Below are positions 23,593-31,113 of a DNA stretch of 40,673 bases, one piece after another. Under the pieces are notes generated by a model. That model had not been told where the DNA came from. It was given only the letters and a program-made list of their open reading frames with translations, and did no database searches. The stretch comes from Hyphomonadaceae bacterium UBA4763. Its GTDB lineage: Bacteria > Pseudomonadota > Alphaproteobacteria > Caulobacterales > Aquidulcibacteraceae. Position numbers and translations under genes: made by a program. The stretch covers positions 1 to 40,673 of the forward strand of contig DHHV01000025.1 of NCBI GenBank assembly GCA_002403455.1, in the 5' to 3' direction. How positions within the stretch are numbered: position 1 is the stretch's first letter; the number at the start of each line of letters is the position of its first letter.

Positions 23593-25074
23593 ATGACGCT
23601 CAAACCCATCGCTTATAGCCTCATCGGGGCGTGCCTGATCAGCGCCTGCGCGACGGGGCGCGCCGATGCGCCCGATCTGCAGCTCGTTTACAACGCCGCC
23701 GCGCAATATCATTTGCCCGACCGCAATCCGGTGATTGTCATTCCGGGGATTTTGGGCAGTCGCCTCGTTGACCGGCCGACCGGCGATTTGGTCTGGGGGG
23801 CGTTTACGGCCGAAGCCGCCGATCCGCAAAAACCCGCGGGCGCGCGGCTGGTCGCTTTGCCGATCACCGGCGCCGAGCGTTTGCGCGATCTGCGCGACGA
23901 GGTGGCCCCGGTCGGCGTGTTGGACCGCGTCCGCTTGCGGATCGGGTTCTTGCCGATCGAATTGCGGGCCTATGCGCAGATCCTGTCGACGCTTGGCGCC
24001 GGCGGCTATCGCGATGAGCAATTGGGCCTCAGCGGGGTCGATTACGGCCCTGGCCATTTCACCTGTTTTCAGTTCGCCTATGATTGGCGGCGCGACAATG
24101 CCGAGAACGCGCAATTGCTGGGTGAATTCATCCGGGCGCGGCAAATCTATGTCGCGGAGCGTTATCGCAGCGATTATGGGCTAGAGATCGATCCGAAAAC
24201 CATCAAATTCGATTTGGTTGCTCATTCGATGGGCGGGCTGATCGCCCGCTATTTCCTGATGTATGGCGAGCAAAGTCTCGATGACGGCGCGCCGGAGCTC
24301 ACCTGGGCCGGCGCCGAAATGGTCGAGCGGGCGATCCTGGTTGGCGCGCCCAATCATGGCTCGAGTGTCGCCTTGCAGCAATTGGTCGACGGCGCCGATG
24401 TCGGCAAGCCGATTTTGCCGTTTTACCCGCCGGCTTTGCTCGGCACGTTCCCGTCGGTCTATCAATTGCTGCCGCGCGGGCGGCATTTGCCCGCCGTGTG
24501 GGACGGCGATCTGGGGCGACCGATCGAGGATCTTTATGATCCAAAGGTCTGGCGCGCGGCGGGCTGGGGGCTGGCGGACGCGGCGCAAGAAAAAGTCCTC
24601 GCCGATTTGCTGCCGGAGGTTGAGGACGCGGCGGAGCGTCGCCGGCTGGCTTTAGGTTTTCAGGAAAAAGCCTTGGCGCGCGCACGCGATTTTGCGGCCG
24701 CTCTCGATCGACCAGCGCCGGCGCCGGCGGGGCTCGACCTCTTCATCGTCGTGGGCGATGCGCAATCGACCCCGCAAACGCTGAGCGTTGAGGCTAAAAC
24801 CGGCAAATTGAGCGTTTTTTCAACTGCGCCGGGCGATGGCACGGTGCTGCGCAGCAGCGCGCTCGCCGATGAACGGCCCGCCGGCGCCTGGCGGCCAACG
24901 CTTGCCTCGCCCGTCGATTGGGACCGCACCTTGATGCTGTTCAGCGACCATTTCGGGCTGACCAAGGACCCGGCTTTCGCCGACAATGTGCTATATTGGC
25001 TGTTGGAGGACCCGCGCCGGCGGGGACCGAGCGGGCCGCTCGCGCCCGAAGGATCCGACGCCGCCAATGGCTGA
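23593..25074 (+). CDS. LCAT-like alpha/beta-hydrolase lipoprotein
   Basis: Protein of 493 residues related to lecithin:cholesterol acyltransferase/phospholipid acyltransferases. A lipoprotein signal ends in LISAC (Cys about 19). The oxyanion region is IVIPGILGSRLV, and VAHSMGGLIARYF carries the nucleophile Ser (GHSMG-type elbow, here AHSMG). GAPNHGSS follows as in LCAT relatives; the catalytic His is probably in FSDHFGL near the C-terminus. It should be anchored in the envelope and act on phospholipid or another ester; the substrate is unknown. Its last 8 bases overlap the hrpB start. Confidence 0.85.
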   Translation: MTLKPIAYSLIGACLISACATGRADAPDLQLVYNAAAQYHLPDRNPVIVIPGILGSRLVDRPTGDLVWGAFTAEAADPQKPAGARLVALPITGAERLRDLRDEVAPVGVLDRVRLRIGFLPIELRAYAQILSTLGAGGYRDEQLGLSGVDYGPGHFTCFQFAYDWRRDNAENAQLLGEFIRARQIYVAERYRSDYGLEIDPKTIKFDLVAHSMGGLIARYFLMYGEQSLDDGAPELTWAGAEMVERAILVGAPNHGSSVALQQLVDGADVGKPILPFYPPALLGTFPSVYQLLPRGRHLPAVWDGDLGRPIEDLYDPKVWRAAGWGLADAAQEKVLADLLPEVEDAAERRRLALGFQEKALARARDFAAALDRPAPAPAGLDLFIVVGDAQSTPQTLSVEAKTGKLSVFSTAPGDGTVLRSSALADERPAGAWRPTLASPVDWDRTLMLFSDHFGLTKDPAFADNVLYWLLEDPRRRGPSGPLAPEGSDAANG

Positions 25075-27556
25075 CGACGCCGCGATCATGGCGCTTCCCA
25101 TCGAGGCGGTGCTGGAGGAGCTTTGCGCGGCGTTGCGGGACCGCCCCAATGCCGTGCTGGTCGCCCCGCCGGGGGCGGGGAAGTCAACGCGCGCGCCGCT
25201 GCGTTTGTTGGAGGAGCCCTGGGCGCAAACCGGCAAAATCTTGCTGCTGGAGCCGCGCCGGATCGCCGCGCGCGCCGCCGCCGCCCGCATGGCCAAGAGC
25301 CTTGGCGAACAGATCGGCCAGACCATCGGCTTTCGCGTGCGGATGCAAACGCGGGTCAGCGCGGCGACGCGGCTCGAAGTCGTTACCGAAGGGGTGTTCA
25401 CCCGGATGATCCTTGCCGACCCGACGCTCGACGGCGTTGCCGGCGTCTTGTTTGACGAATTTCACGAACGCAGCCTCGATGCGGATTTGGGACTGGCCTT
25501 GGCGCTGGATGCGCAAAGCGGTCTGCGCGAGGATCTGCGGTTATTGGTGATGTCGGCGACGCTGGACGGGGCGCGGGTCCGCAGCCTGCTCGGCGCAGCG
25601 GCTCTGGTGCAATCGGAGGGGCGGGCTTTTCCGGTCGAGACGATTTATCTCGGCCGCGATCTTGGCGAAGACGTCGCCAAGGCGATGGCGCGGGCCTGCC
25701 GCCGCGCCATGGCCGAGCAAACGGGCTCTGTGCTGGCGTTCTTGCCGGGGCAGGCGGAGATTTTACGCTGCGCCGATTTTTTGGGCGAGATGGACCTCGA
25801 TCCGGCAATCGAGATCGCCCCGCTTTACGGCGCGCTTGATAACGCCGCGCAGGACCGTGCGATCGCGCCAGCGGCGGCGGGCAAACGCAAGATCGTGTTG
25901 GCGACCGCGATCGCCGAGAGCGCGCTGACCATCGAGGGCGTCTCGACGGTGATCGATGGCGGGCTGGCGCGCGCGCCGCGCTTTGACGCCGGGACCGGCG
26001 CGCTGCGGCTTGAAACAATGCGGGTGTCGCGCGCCAGCGCCGATCAACGCCGCGGCCGCGCCGGGCGATTGGGACCCGGCGTTTGCTATCGCTTGTGGGA
26101 CGAGGCGCAGACGCGGGCGCTGCCGGCCTTTGAGCAGCCGGAGATCTTGTCCTGCGATCTGGCGAGCCTGGCGCTCGATTTGGCCGAGTGGGGCGCAACG
26201 CCGGCCGCGTTGCGCTGGCTTGATCCGCCGCCGGCGGGGGGCTTTGCGGCGGCGCAAAGCGGGCTGCAGACGATGGGGGCGTTGGACGCGGATCGGCGCT
26301 TGACTGATTTTGGGCGGCGCCTGCGCGCGTTTCCGGCCGCGCCGACCTTGGCGGCCATGGTGCTGCAGGGCGGCGAGATCGGGGCGCTGACGCTGGCGGC
26401 GGACCTCGCCGTGCTGCTGAGCGAGCGCGGTTTGGGCGGCCAAGGCGTTGACCTTGCGGCGCGTCTGCAGGCGTTCCGCCGCGACCAGGGCGCAAAGGCG
26501 CGCGAGGCGCGGTTATTGGCGCAAAACCATGTTGAGCAGGCTCGGAAGCTCGGCTTTGGCGCACAGGCGAGAATAGCCGATGAAGCGGCGATGCTGATGC
26601 TGCTCGCGCGCGCATTCCCCGATCGGATCGCCAAAGCGCGGCCCGGCAAGCCGGGCGAGTTTTTGATGGCGAATGGCCGGGGCGCTTTTGTCGAGGAGAC
26701 CGATCCGCTGGCGCGCGCGCCGTTTGCGATCATCGCGGGCCTGACCGGCGCAGTCGAGCGCCAGCGCATTGCGGCGGCTTTGCCGCTGAGCGAGGCGCAA
26801 TTCAACGCGCAGTTTCGCACGGCGATGGTCGAGGCGGACGAGGCGCAATTTGACGTCGCCGCCAAGATTTTGCGCGGCCGCCGCGTGCGCCGGCTGGGCG
26901 CGATCGTGCTCGCCGAGACCCCGCTCGCCGCGCCGAGCGGGCCGGCGGCGCAGGCCGCATTATTGGAAGCGGTGCGCGCGAATGGGCTGGAATTGCTGGC
27001 GTGGAGCGAGGGAGCGACGGCGTTCTTGGCGCGGGCGCGGTTTGTGGCGGCCGCGGCGCCCGCAGATTGGCCGGATTGGTCGGCGGCGGCCTTGGCGGCT
27101 GAGTTGGAGACGTGGCTTGGGCCTTTCTTGGCGGGCGCGCGGGATTTTTCGCCTTTGGCGGACGGCGCATTAACGCAAGCCTTGCGCTCACGGCTGGAGC
27201 CCGCCGCGCAGCGTCTGCTCGATCGACTGGCGCCGAGCCATTTGACCACGCCGGCGGGCCCGACCCATCCCATTGATTACGGCGCCGAAGGCGGGCCCCT
27301 GGTCGAGGTGCGGATGGGCGAGCTTTACGGCCTTGACCGTCACCCGACGGTGCTGGACGGCAAAGTCGCGCTGACTTTGGCGTTATTGTCGCCGGCGCGT
27401 CGGCCGATTCAGCTGACCAAGGATTTGCCCGGTTTTTGGCGCGGCTCCTACCGGGCCGTGCGCGCCGAAATGCGGGCCTACTATCCCAAACATGTCTGGC
27501 CGGAGGACCCGCTGGCGGCGGCGCCGACGACGCGGGCCAAGCCAAAACCGGGATAA
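25067..27556 (+). CDS. hrpB: ATP-dependent helicase HrpB
   Basis: DExH-box helicase of 829 residues. Walker A is VAPPGAGKST, the Walker B DEFHERS form is specific to HrpB-type proteins, MSATLDG is motif III, and SADQRRGRAGRLGPG is motif VI. The C-terminal HrpB domain follows, ending with LPGFWRGSYRAVRAEMRAYYPKH and WPEDPLAA, both family hallmarks. HrpB has no firmly known role; RNA handling is assumed. ATG 25067 overlaps the LCAT-like gene by 8 bases, so the two are probably co-transcribed; an open extension to 24986 is not family-like. Confidence 0.96.
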   Translation: MADDAAIMALPIEAVLEELCAALRDRPNAVLVAPPGAGKSTRAPLRLLEEPWAQTGKILLLEPRRIAARAAAARMAKSLGEQIGQTIGFRVRMQTRVSAATRLEVVTEGVFTRMILADPTLDGVAGVLFDEFHERSLDADLGLALALDAQSGLREDLRLLVMSATLDGARVRSLLGAAALVQSEGRAFPVETIYLGRDLGEDVAKAMARACRRAMAEQTGSVLAFLPGQAEILRCADFLGEMDLDPAIEIAPLYGALDNAAQDRAIAPAAAGKRKIVLATAIAESALTIEGVSTVIDGGLARAPRFDAGTGALRLETMRVSRASADQRRGRAGRLGPGVCYRLWDEAQTRALPAFEQPEILSCDLASLALDLAEWGATPAALRWLDPPPAGGFAAAQSGLQTMGALDADRRLTDFGRRLRAFPAAPTLAAMVLQGGEIGALTLAADLAVLLSERGLGGQGVDLAARLQAFRRDQGAKAREARLLAQNHVEQARKLGFGAQARIADEAAMLMLLARAFPDRIAKARPGKPGEFLMANGRGAFVEETDPLARAPFAIIAGLTGAVERQRIAAALPLSEAQFNAQFRTAMVEADEAQFDVAAKILRGRRVRRLGAIVLAETPLAAPSGPAAQAALLEAVRANGLELLAWSEGATAFLARARFVAAAAPADWPDWSAAALAAELETWLGPFLAGARDFSPLADGALTQALRSRLEPAAQRLLDRLAPSHLTTPAGPTHPIDYGAEGGPLVEVRMGELYGLDRHPTVLDGKVALTLALLSPARRPIQLTKDLPGFWRGSYRAVRAEMRAYYPKHVWPEDPLAAAPTTRAKPKPG

Positions 27557-27621
27557 TTGGGTCGACCGCAGGGTCGCGCTGCGGTACAACCATCTCCGAC
27601 GCCGCGAGCGAGGAGGGACGC

Positions 27622-28590
27622 ATGCGCGATTTATCGAGCCTGACAAGTGGCCGCGCGCGGCTTGCGGCTATCGTCGACAGCGATTGGTTCAGCATGACGA
27701 TCACCGCGCTGGTGGTGCTGAACGCGTTGCTGTTGGGCCTGGACGCCATTCGCGGCTGGCCCGAGCCCGCGCATCGCTGGTTCGGCGTGCTCGATCGGTT
27801 GTTCTTGGCGATTTTTGTGGTGGAATTGTCGCTCAAGCTGGTGGTGCATGGCCCGCAATTTTTTCGGCGGGCCTGGAATTGCTTTGATTTTTTGGTGGTG
27901 GCGGCCTCGCTTGCGCCCAATGGCGGGGCGCTGTCCATTTTGCGGGCGCTGCGGGTTTTGCGCACCTTGCGCCTGCTCAGTGTGATTCCGATCCTGCGCC
28001 ATGTCGTCGAAGCTTTGGTCAAGTCGATCCCAGGCATGGGCGCGATTGTCGCGGTCTTATTGGTGTTCTTTTATGTTGGCGCGGTGATTTCAACGACGTT
28101 GTTTGGCGACAGCTCGCCGGCCTTGTTTGGCACCTTGTCCGGATCATTTCTGACTTTGTTCCAGATCATGACGCTGGACGGCTGGGGCGACGCGGTGCGT
28201 GAAGTCATGCAGCATCACCCGAGCGCCTGGGTGTTTTTCATGGCGTTCACCGTGGTGACGAGCTTTGCGATCCTCAATCTGTTCATCGCCGTGATTGTCG
28301 ATTCCTTGCAAGCCGCCCAAAAACGCCTGCAAGAAGCCGAGATCGAGCATCTCGACGAAGAGATTGAAAGCATTGAGGTCGCGCAAGAAACCCAAGCCGC
28401 GCAGATGAAAATGATGATGGAGGAGATGCGGCAATTGCGCGCAGAACTAAGCGCGATCCGTAGCGTGGTGGAGCGCCGCAACGCCCGGCGGGGGCGATCA
28501 ATCGAAACGGCGCAGGTGCTGGAGGCCGCAGCCAGTCCTCATGCCGGGGGCGATCCACAACCTGACAAAACGACGCGACAGCGCCAATAA
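27622..28590 (+). CDS. one-domain voltage-gated cation channel (NaChBac-like)
   Basis: Inner-membrane channel subunit of 322 residues expected to form tetramers. Helices S1-S3 lie at about 20-98; S4 carries four arginines at three-residue steps (R108, R111, R114, R117); S5, pore and S6 span about 137-228. The selectivity filter is TLDGWGD (184-190), differing from TLESWSM of NaChBac. Residues 232-290 form a long acidic coiled coil, as in the C-terminal bundle of bacterial Nav channels. ATG 27622 follows GAGGAGGG at good distance. It may be permeable to Na+ or Ca2+; the filter does not settle this. Confidence 0.9.
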   Translation: MRDLSSLTSGRARLAAIVDSDWFSMTITALVVLNALLLGLDAIRGWPEPAHRWFGVLDRLFLAIFVVELSLKLVVHGPQFFRRAWNCFDFLVVAASLAPNGGALSILRALRVLRTLRLLSVIPILRHVVEALVKSIPGMGAIVAVLLVFFYVGAVISTTLFGDSSPALFGTLSGSFLTLFQIMTLDGWGDAVREVMQHHPSAWVFFMAFTVVTSFAILNLFIAVIVDSLQAAQKRLQEAEIEHLDEEIESIEVAQETQAAQMKMMMEEMRQLRAELSAIRSVVERRNARRGRSIETAQVLEAAASPHAGGDPQPDKTTRQRQ

Positions 28591-28666
28591 TTGCGTTATA
28601 GGCGAAGACGCCCTCGCCAGCCGACGAGGACATCCTCCCCATCCGTAGCGGATTTGTATGGTTCTC

Positions 28667-28737
28667 GTGTCCTGAACCAGAAGTTCGTCGGATAATTGGG
28701 TCAAGCGTTTAGCGAACTTCTGGTTCAAAATGGACAC
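28667..28737. repeat. long hairpin element 1
   Basis: A perfect 15-bp inverted repeat, TGAACCAGAAGTTCG (28673-28687) with its complement at 28713-28727, is extended by GTGTCC/GGACAC outside a 4-base mismatch. It lies 77 bases after the channel gene. It could be a non-autonomous mobile palindrome or serve as a terminator. Confidence 0.7.
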
Positions 28738-28753
28738 TATAACTCATTGATTT

Positions 28754-28829
28754 CTAGTGTGGCTTTGATTCTGAAATTCGCTCAGAGCATGCCACAATAA
28801 TGGGGCGAATTTCAGAATCGCCACACTAG
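28754..28829. repeat. long hairpin element 2
   Basis: CTAGTGTGGC and ATTCTGAAATTCGC at 28754-28781 are repeated inverted at 28805-28829, with only a 3-base insertion in the left arm: about 25 bp of near-perfect stem and a 23-base loop. It lies 12 bases past the ald stop and 16 bases from hairpin 1. The TAG-type ends suggest a miniature transposable element. Confidence 0.7.
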
Positions 28830-28841
28830 GAGCCTGTCCGC

Positions 28842-29957
28842 TTATTCAACCAGCCAAGCCGGACGCTGATAGGGCAGATTGAGATCGCGCGCGACAGCGG
28901 CATGGGCGATTTCACCGTCGGCGACGTTCAGGCCGTTGGCCAAATGCGGATTGTCGCTCAAGGCGCGCGCCGCGCCTTTGCCGGCGAGTTCGAGCGCATA
29001 GGGCAAGGTCGCATTGTTCAACGCAAAGGCCGAGGTGCGCGCGACCGCGCCTGGCATGTTGGCGACGCAATAATGAATGACGTCGTCAACGACGAAAACC
29101 GGATCGTCATGCGTTGTCGGCCGCGAGGTTTCAAAACAGCCGCCTTGGTCAATGGCGATATCGACCAACACCGCGCCGGGACGCATGGTTTTCAACATGG
29201 CGCGGGTGATCAGTTTTGGCGCCGCCGCGCCGGGCACCAATACGGCGCCGATCACGAGGTCGGCCTCAGCAACGGCCTTTTCGACAGCCGCGCCGGTCGA
29301 GAAGGCTGTTTTGATCATGCCGTTGAAGATTTGGTCGAGCTCGCCCAAGCGTTCGGCCGAACGGTCAAACACGGTGACGTCGGCATGGGCGCCGAGCGCC
29401 ATCTGCGCGGCATGCGTGCCCGCAACGCCGCCGCCGAGGATCACGACATTGGCCGGCGCAACGCCCGGCACGCCGCCAAGCAAAAGCCCGCGGCCGCCCT
29501 GGGTTTTTTCCAGATAATGCGCGCCGACTTGCACCGACATGCGCCCGGCAACCTCCGACATCGGCCGCAAGAGCGGCAACCGCCCGCGCGAATCGGTGAC
29601 CGTTTCATAGGCGATCGCCGTGCAGCCGGAGCGGCGCAAGGCCTCGGCTTGGTCGGGGTCCGGCGCCAAATGCAGATAAGTGAACAACAGATGATGGGGG
29701 CGCAGCCGCGCAATTTCGACGGCTTGCGGTTCTTTGACCTTGACGATCATGTCGGCGCTCGCAAACACCGAATCAGCGTCGGGCAGAATTTTCGCGCCGA
29801 TCGCCACATAATCGTCATCGCTGAGGCCGACCCCAAGGCCAGCGCCCGTTTCGATAAACACCTCATGGCCGGCCCGCACCAATTCGGCGGCCGAATCGGT
29901 CGTCAGGCCGACCCGATATTCGCGCACTTTGATTTCCTTGGGGGCGCCAATGCGCAT
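28842..29957 (-). CDS. ald: alanine dehydrogenase
   Basis: NAD-dependent enzyme of 371 residues interconverting L-alanine with pyruvate and ammonia. The N-terminus MRIGAPKEIKVREYRVGLT is classic, with the substrate-binding Arg in EYRVGLT; VKVKEPQ and LFTYLHLAPD follow, the latter with the catalytic His region. VVILGGGVAGTHAAQMALG is the NAD-binding loop and the catalytic Asp lies in VDIAIDQGGCFETS. ATG 29957 is preceded by GGAGGAATCTC, a strong ribosome site; eight codons further upstream are open but not needed. It is divergent from queE. Confidence 0.97.
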   Translation of the reverse strand: MRIGAPKEIKVREYRVGLTTDSAAELVRAGHEVFIETGAGLGVGLSDDDYVAIGAKILPDADSVFASADMIVKVKEPQAVEIARLRPHHLLFTYLHLAPDPDQAEALRRSGCTAIAYETVTDSRGRLPLLRPMSEVAGRMSVQVGAHYLEKTQGGRGLLLGGVPGVAPANVVILGGGVAGTHAAQMALGAHADVTVFDRSAERLGELDQIFNGMIKTAFSTGAAVEKAVAEADLVIGAVLVPGAAAPKLITRAMLKTMRPGAVLVDIAIDQGGCFETSRPTTHDDPVFVVDDVIHYCVANMPGAVARTSAFALNNATLPYALELAGKGAARALSDNPHLANGLNVADGEIAHAAVARDLNLPYQRPAWLVE

Positions 29958-30088
29958 GAGATTCCTCCATTCGGCGTTCATTGCGCCATGCCATGCCGCT
30001 TCTTCGGCGGTTTGCGCAAGTCTATTTCGCGTGTAGGTGCGCCGCCGCGATTGCGCGCAAGGTCGCGTTTTTGTAGCTCCACGAGGCG

Positions 30089-30736
30089 ATGGCCTATTCC
30101 GTCAAAGAGATTTTTCCAACCTTGCAGGGCGAAGGCGGCCAAAGCGGCCGCGCGGCGGTGTTTTTGCGCTTTGCCGGCTGCAATCTATGGAGCGGGCGCG
30201 AAGAGGACCGCAAAACGGCGATCTGCCGGTTTTGCGACACCGATTTCGTCGGGACAGATGGTCCCGGCGGTGGGCGCTTTGCCAGCGCTGACGCGCTGGC
30301 CGGGCGGATTGCGCAAACATGGCGCGAGCATTTGGGCGGGGCCGATCGCGGGCGGGCTTACGTGGTCTGCACGGGCGGAGAACCGCTCTTGCAATTGGAT
30401 GCGGATTTGATCGCGGCGCTGAAAGCGGAAGGTTTTGAAATCGCCGTCGAGACCAATGGCACAATCGCCGCCCCTGCAGGCGTGGATTGGCTGTGCGTCA
30501 GCCCAAAGGGCGGCGCCCCGCTCGTCCAGACATCGGGCCAAGAGTTGAAACTGGTGTTCCCGCAAGACAACGCGCCGCCGGAGGCTTTTGCCGGCCTTGA
30601 TTTTGCGCATTTCTTCTTGCAGCCGATGGACGGCCCGGCCCGCGCTTCGAACATTGCGGCGGCGATCGCCTATTGCCTTGCCCATCCGAAATGGCGCTTG
30701 TCGCTGCAAACGCACAAGATTATGGGCATTCCGTGA
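30089..30736 (+). CDS. queE: 7-carboxy-7-deazaguanine synthase
   Basis: Radical-SAM enzyme of 215 residues making 7-carboxy-7-deazaguanine in queuosine biosynthesis. FPTLQGEGGQSG is the family start and FLRFAGCNLW leads into the cluster motif, here CX14CX2C (Cys in AGCNLW, then CRFC) rather than the common CX3CX2C; this variant is known for proteobacterial QueE. CTGGEP binds SAM, and ETNGT and SPKGG follow. Its stop overlaps the GTG start of the next gene (GTGA), so the pathway genes are coupled. Confidence 0.95.
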   Translation: MAYSVKEIFPTLQGEGGQSGRAAVFLRFAGCNLWSGREEDRKTAICRFCDTDFVGTDGPGGGRFASADALAGRIAQTWREHLGGADRGRAYVVCTGGEPLLQLDADLIAALKAEGFEIAVETNGTIAAPAGVDWLCVSPKGGAPLVQTSGQELKLVFPQDNAPPEAFAGLDFAHFFLQPMDGPARASNIAAAIAYCLAHPKWRLSLQTHKIMGIP

Positions 30737-31113
30737 CCGACGCTTTGTTCAGCCTGTGCAAGACCATTACCTTCGACGCCGCGCATTATCTGCCGCAGGA
30801 GGACCCGGCGCACCCCTATGGCCGCTTGCATGGCCATTCTTTCGCGCTGGATGTGACCATTCGCGGCAAAGCCCAGCCGGGCGCGGAATGGGTCGAGGAT
30901 TTCGACGCGATCACCCAGGCGCTGGCGGAGCTGCGCGGCCTGCTGGACCATCGATTGCTGAACGAGGTTGAGGGCTTGGAGCGCCCGACGCTTGAGCGGC
31001 TGTGCCAATGGACGGCGGCGCGGCTGCAACGCCGCTTTCCGGGTCTTGCGCGCGTAACGGTGCGCCGACCCTCCTTGGGCGAGTCCTGCACGCTGGAATT
31101 GGCCGCATCTTGA
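30733..31113 (+). CDS. queD: 6-carboxytetrahydropterin synthase-like protein
   Basis: T-fold protein of 126 residues. Zinc ligands are visible: His18 in FDAAHYL and His33/His35 in GRLHGHS. VEDFDAI, LDHRLLNEV and the C-terminal ESCTLE (binding Glu) match QueD, which makes 6-carboxy-tetrahydropterin, the substrate of QueE. The catalytic Cys two residues before R in the C-GRLHGH motif of E. coli QueD is Tyr29 here (PYGRLHGH), so activity or specificity may differ. The GTG start overlaps the queE stop, and its own stop overlaps the addB TTG start. Confidence 0.88.
   Translation: MTDALFSLCKTITFDAAHYLPQEDPAHPYGRLHGHSFALDVTIRGKAQPGAEWVEDFDAITQALAELRGLLDHRLLNEVEGLERPTLERLCQWTAARLQRRFPGLARVTVRRPSLGESCTLELAAS

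Noticed and set aside
26086..27273. 395-codon antisense ORF within hrpB
   Set aside because: Low-complexity Ala/Ser/Arg shadow of a clearly conserved helicase.
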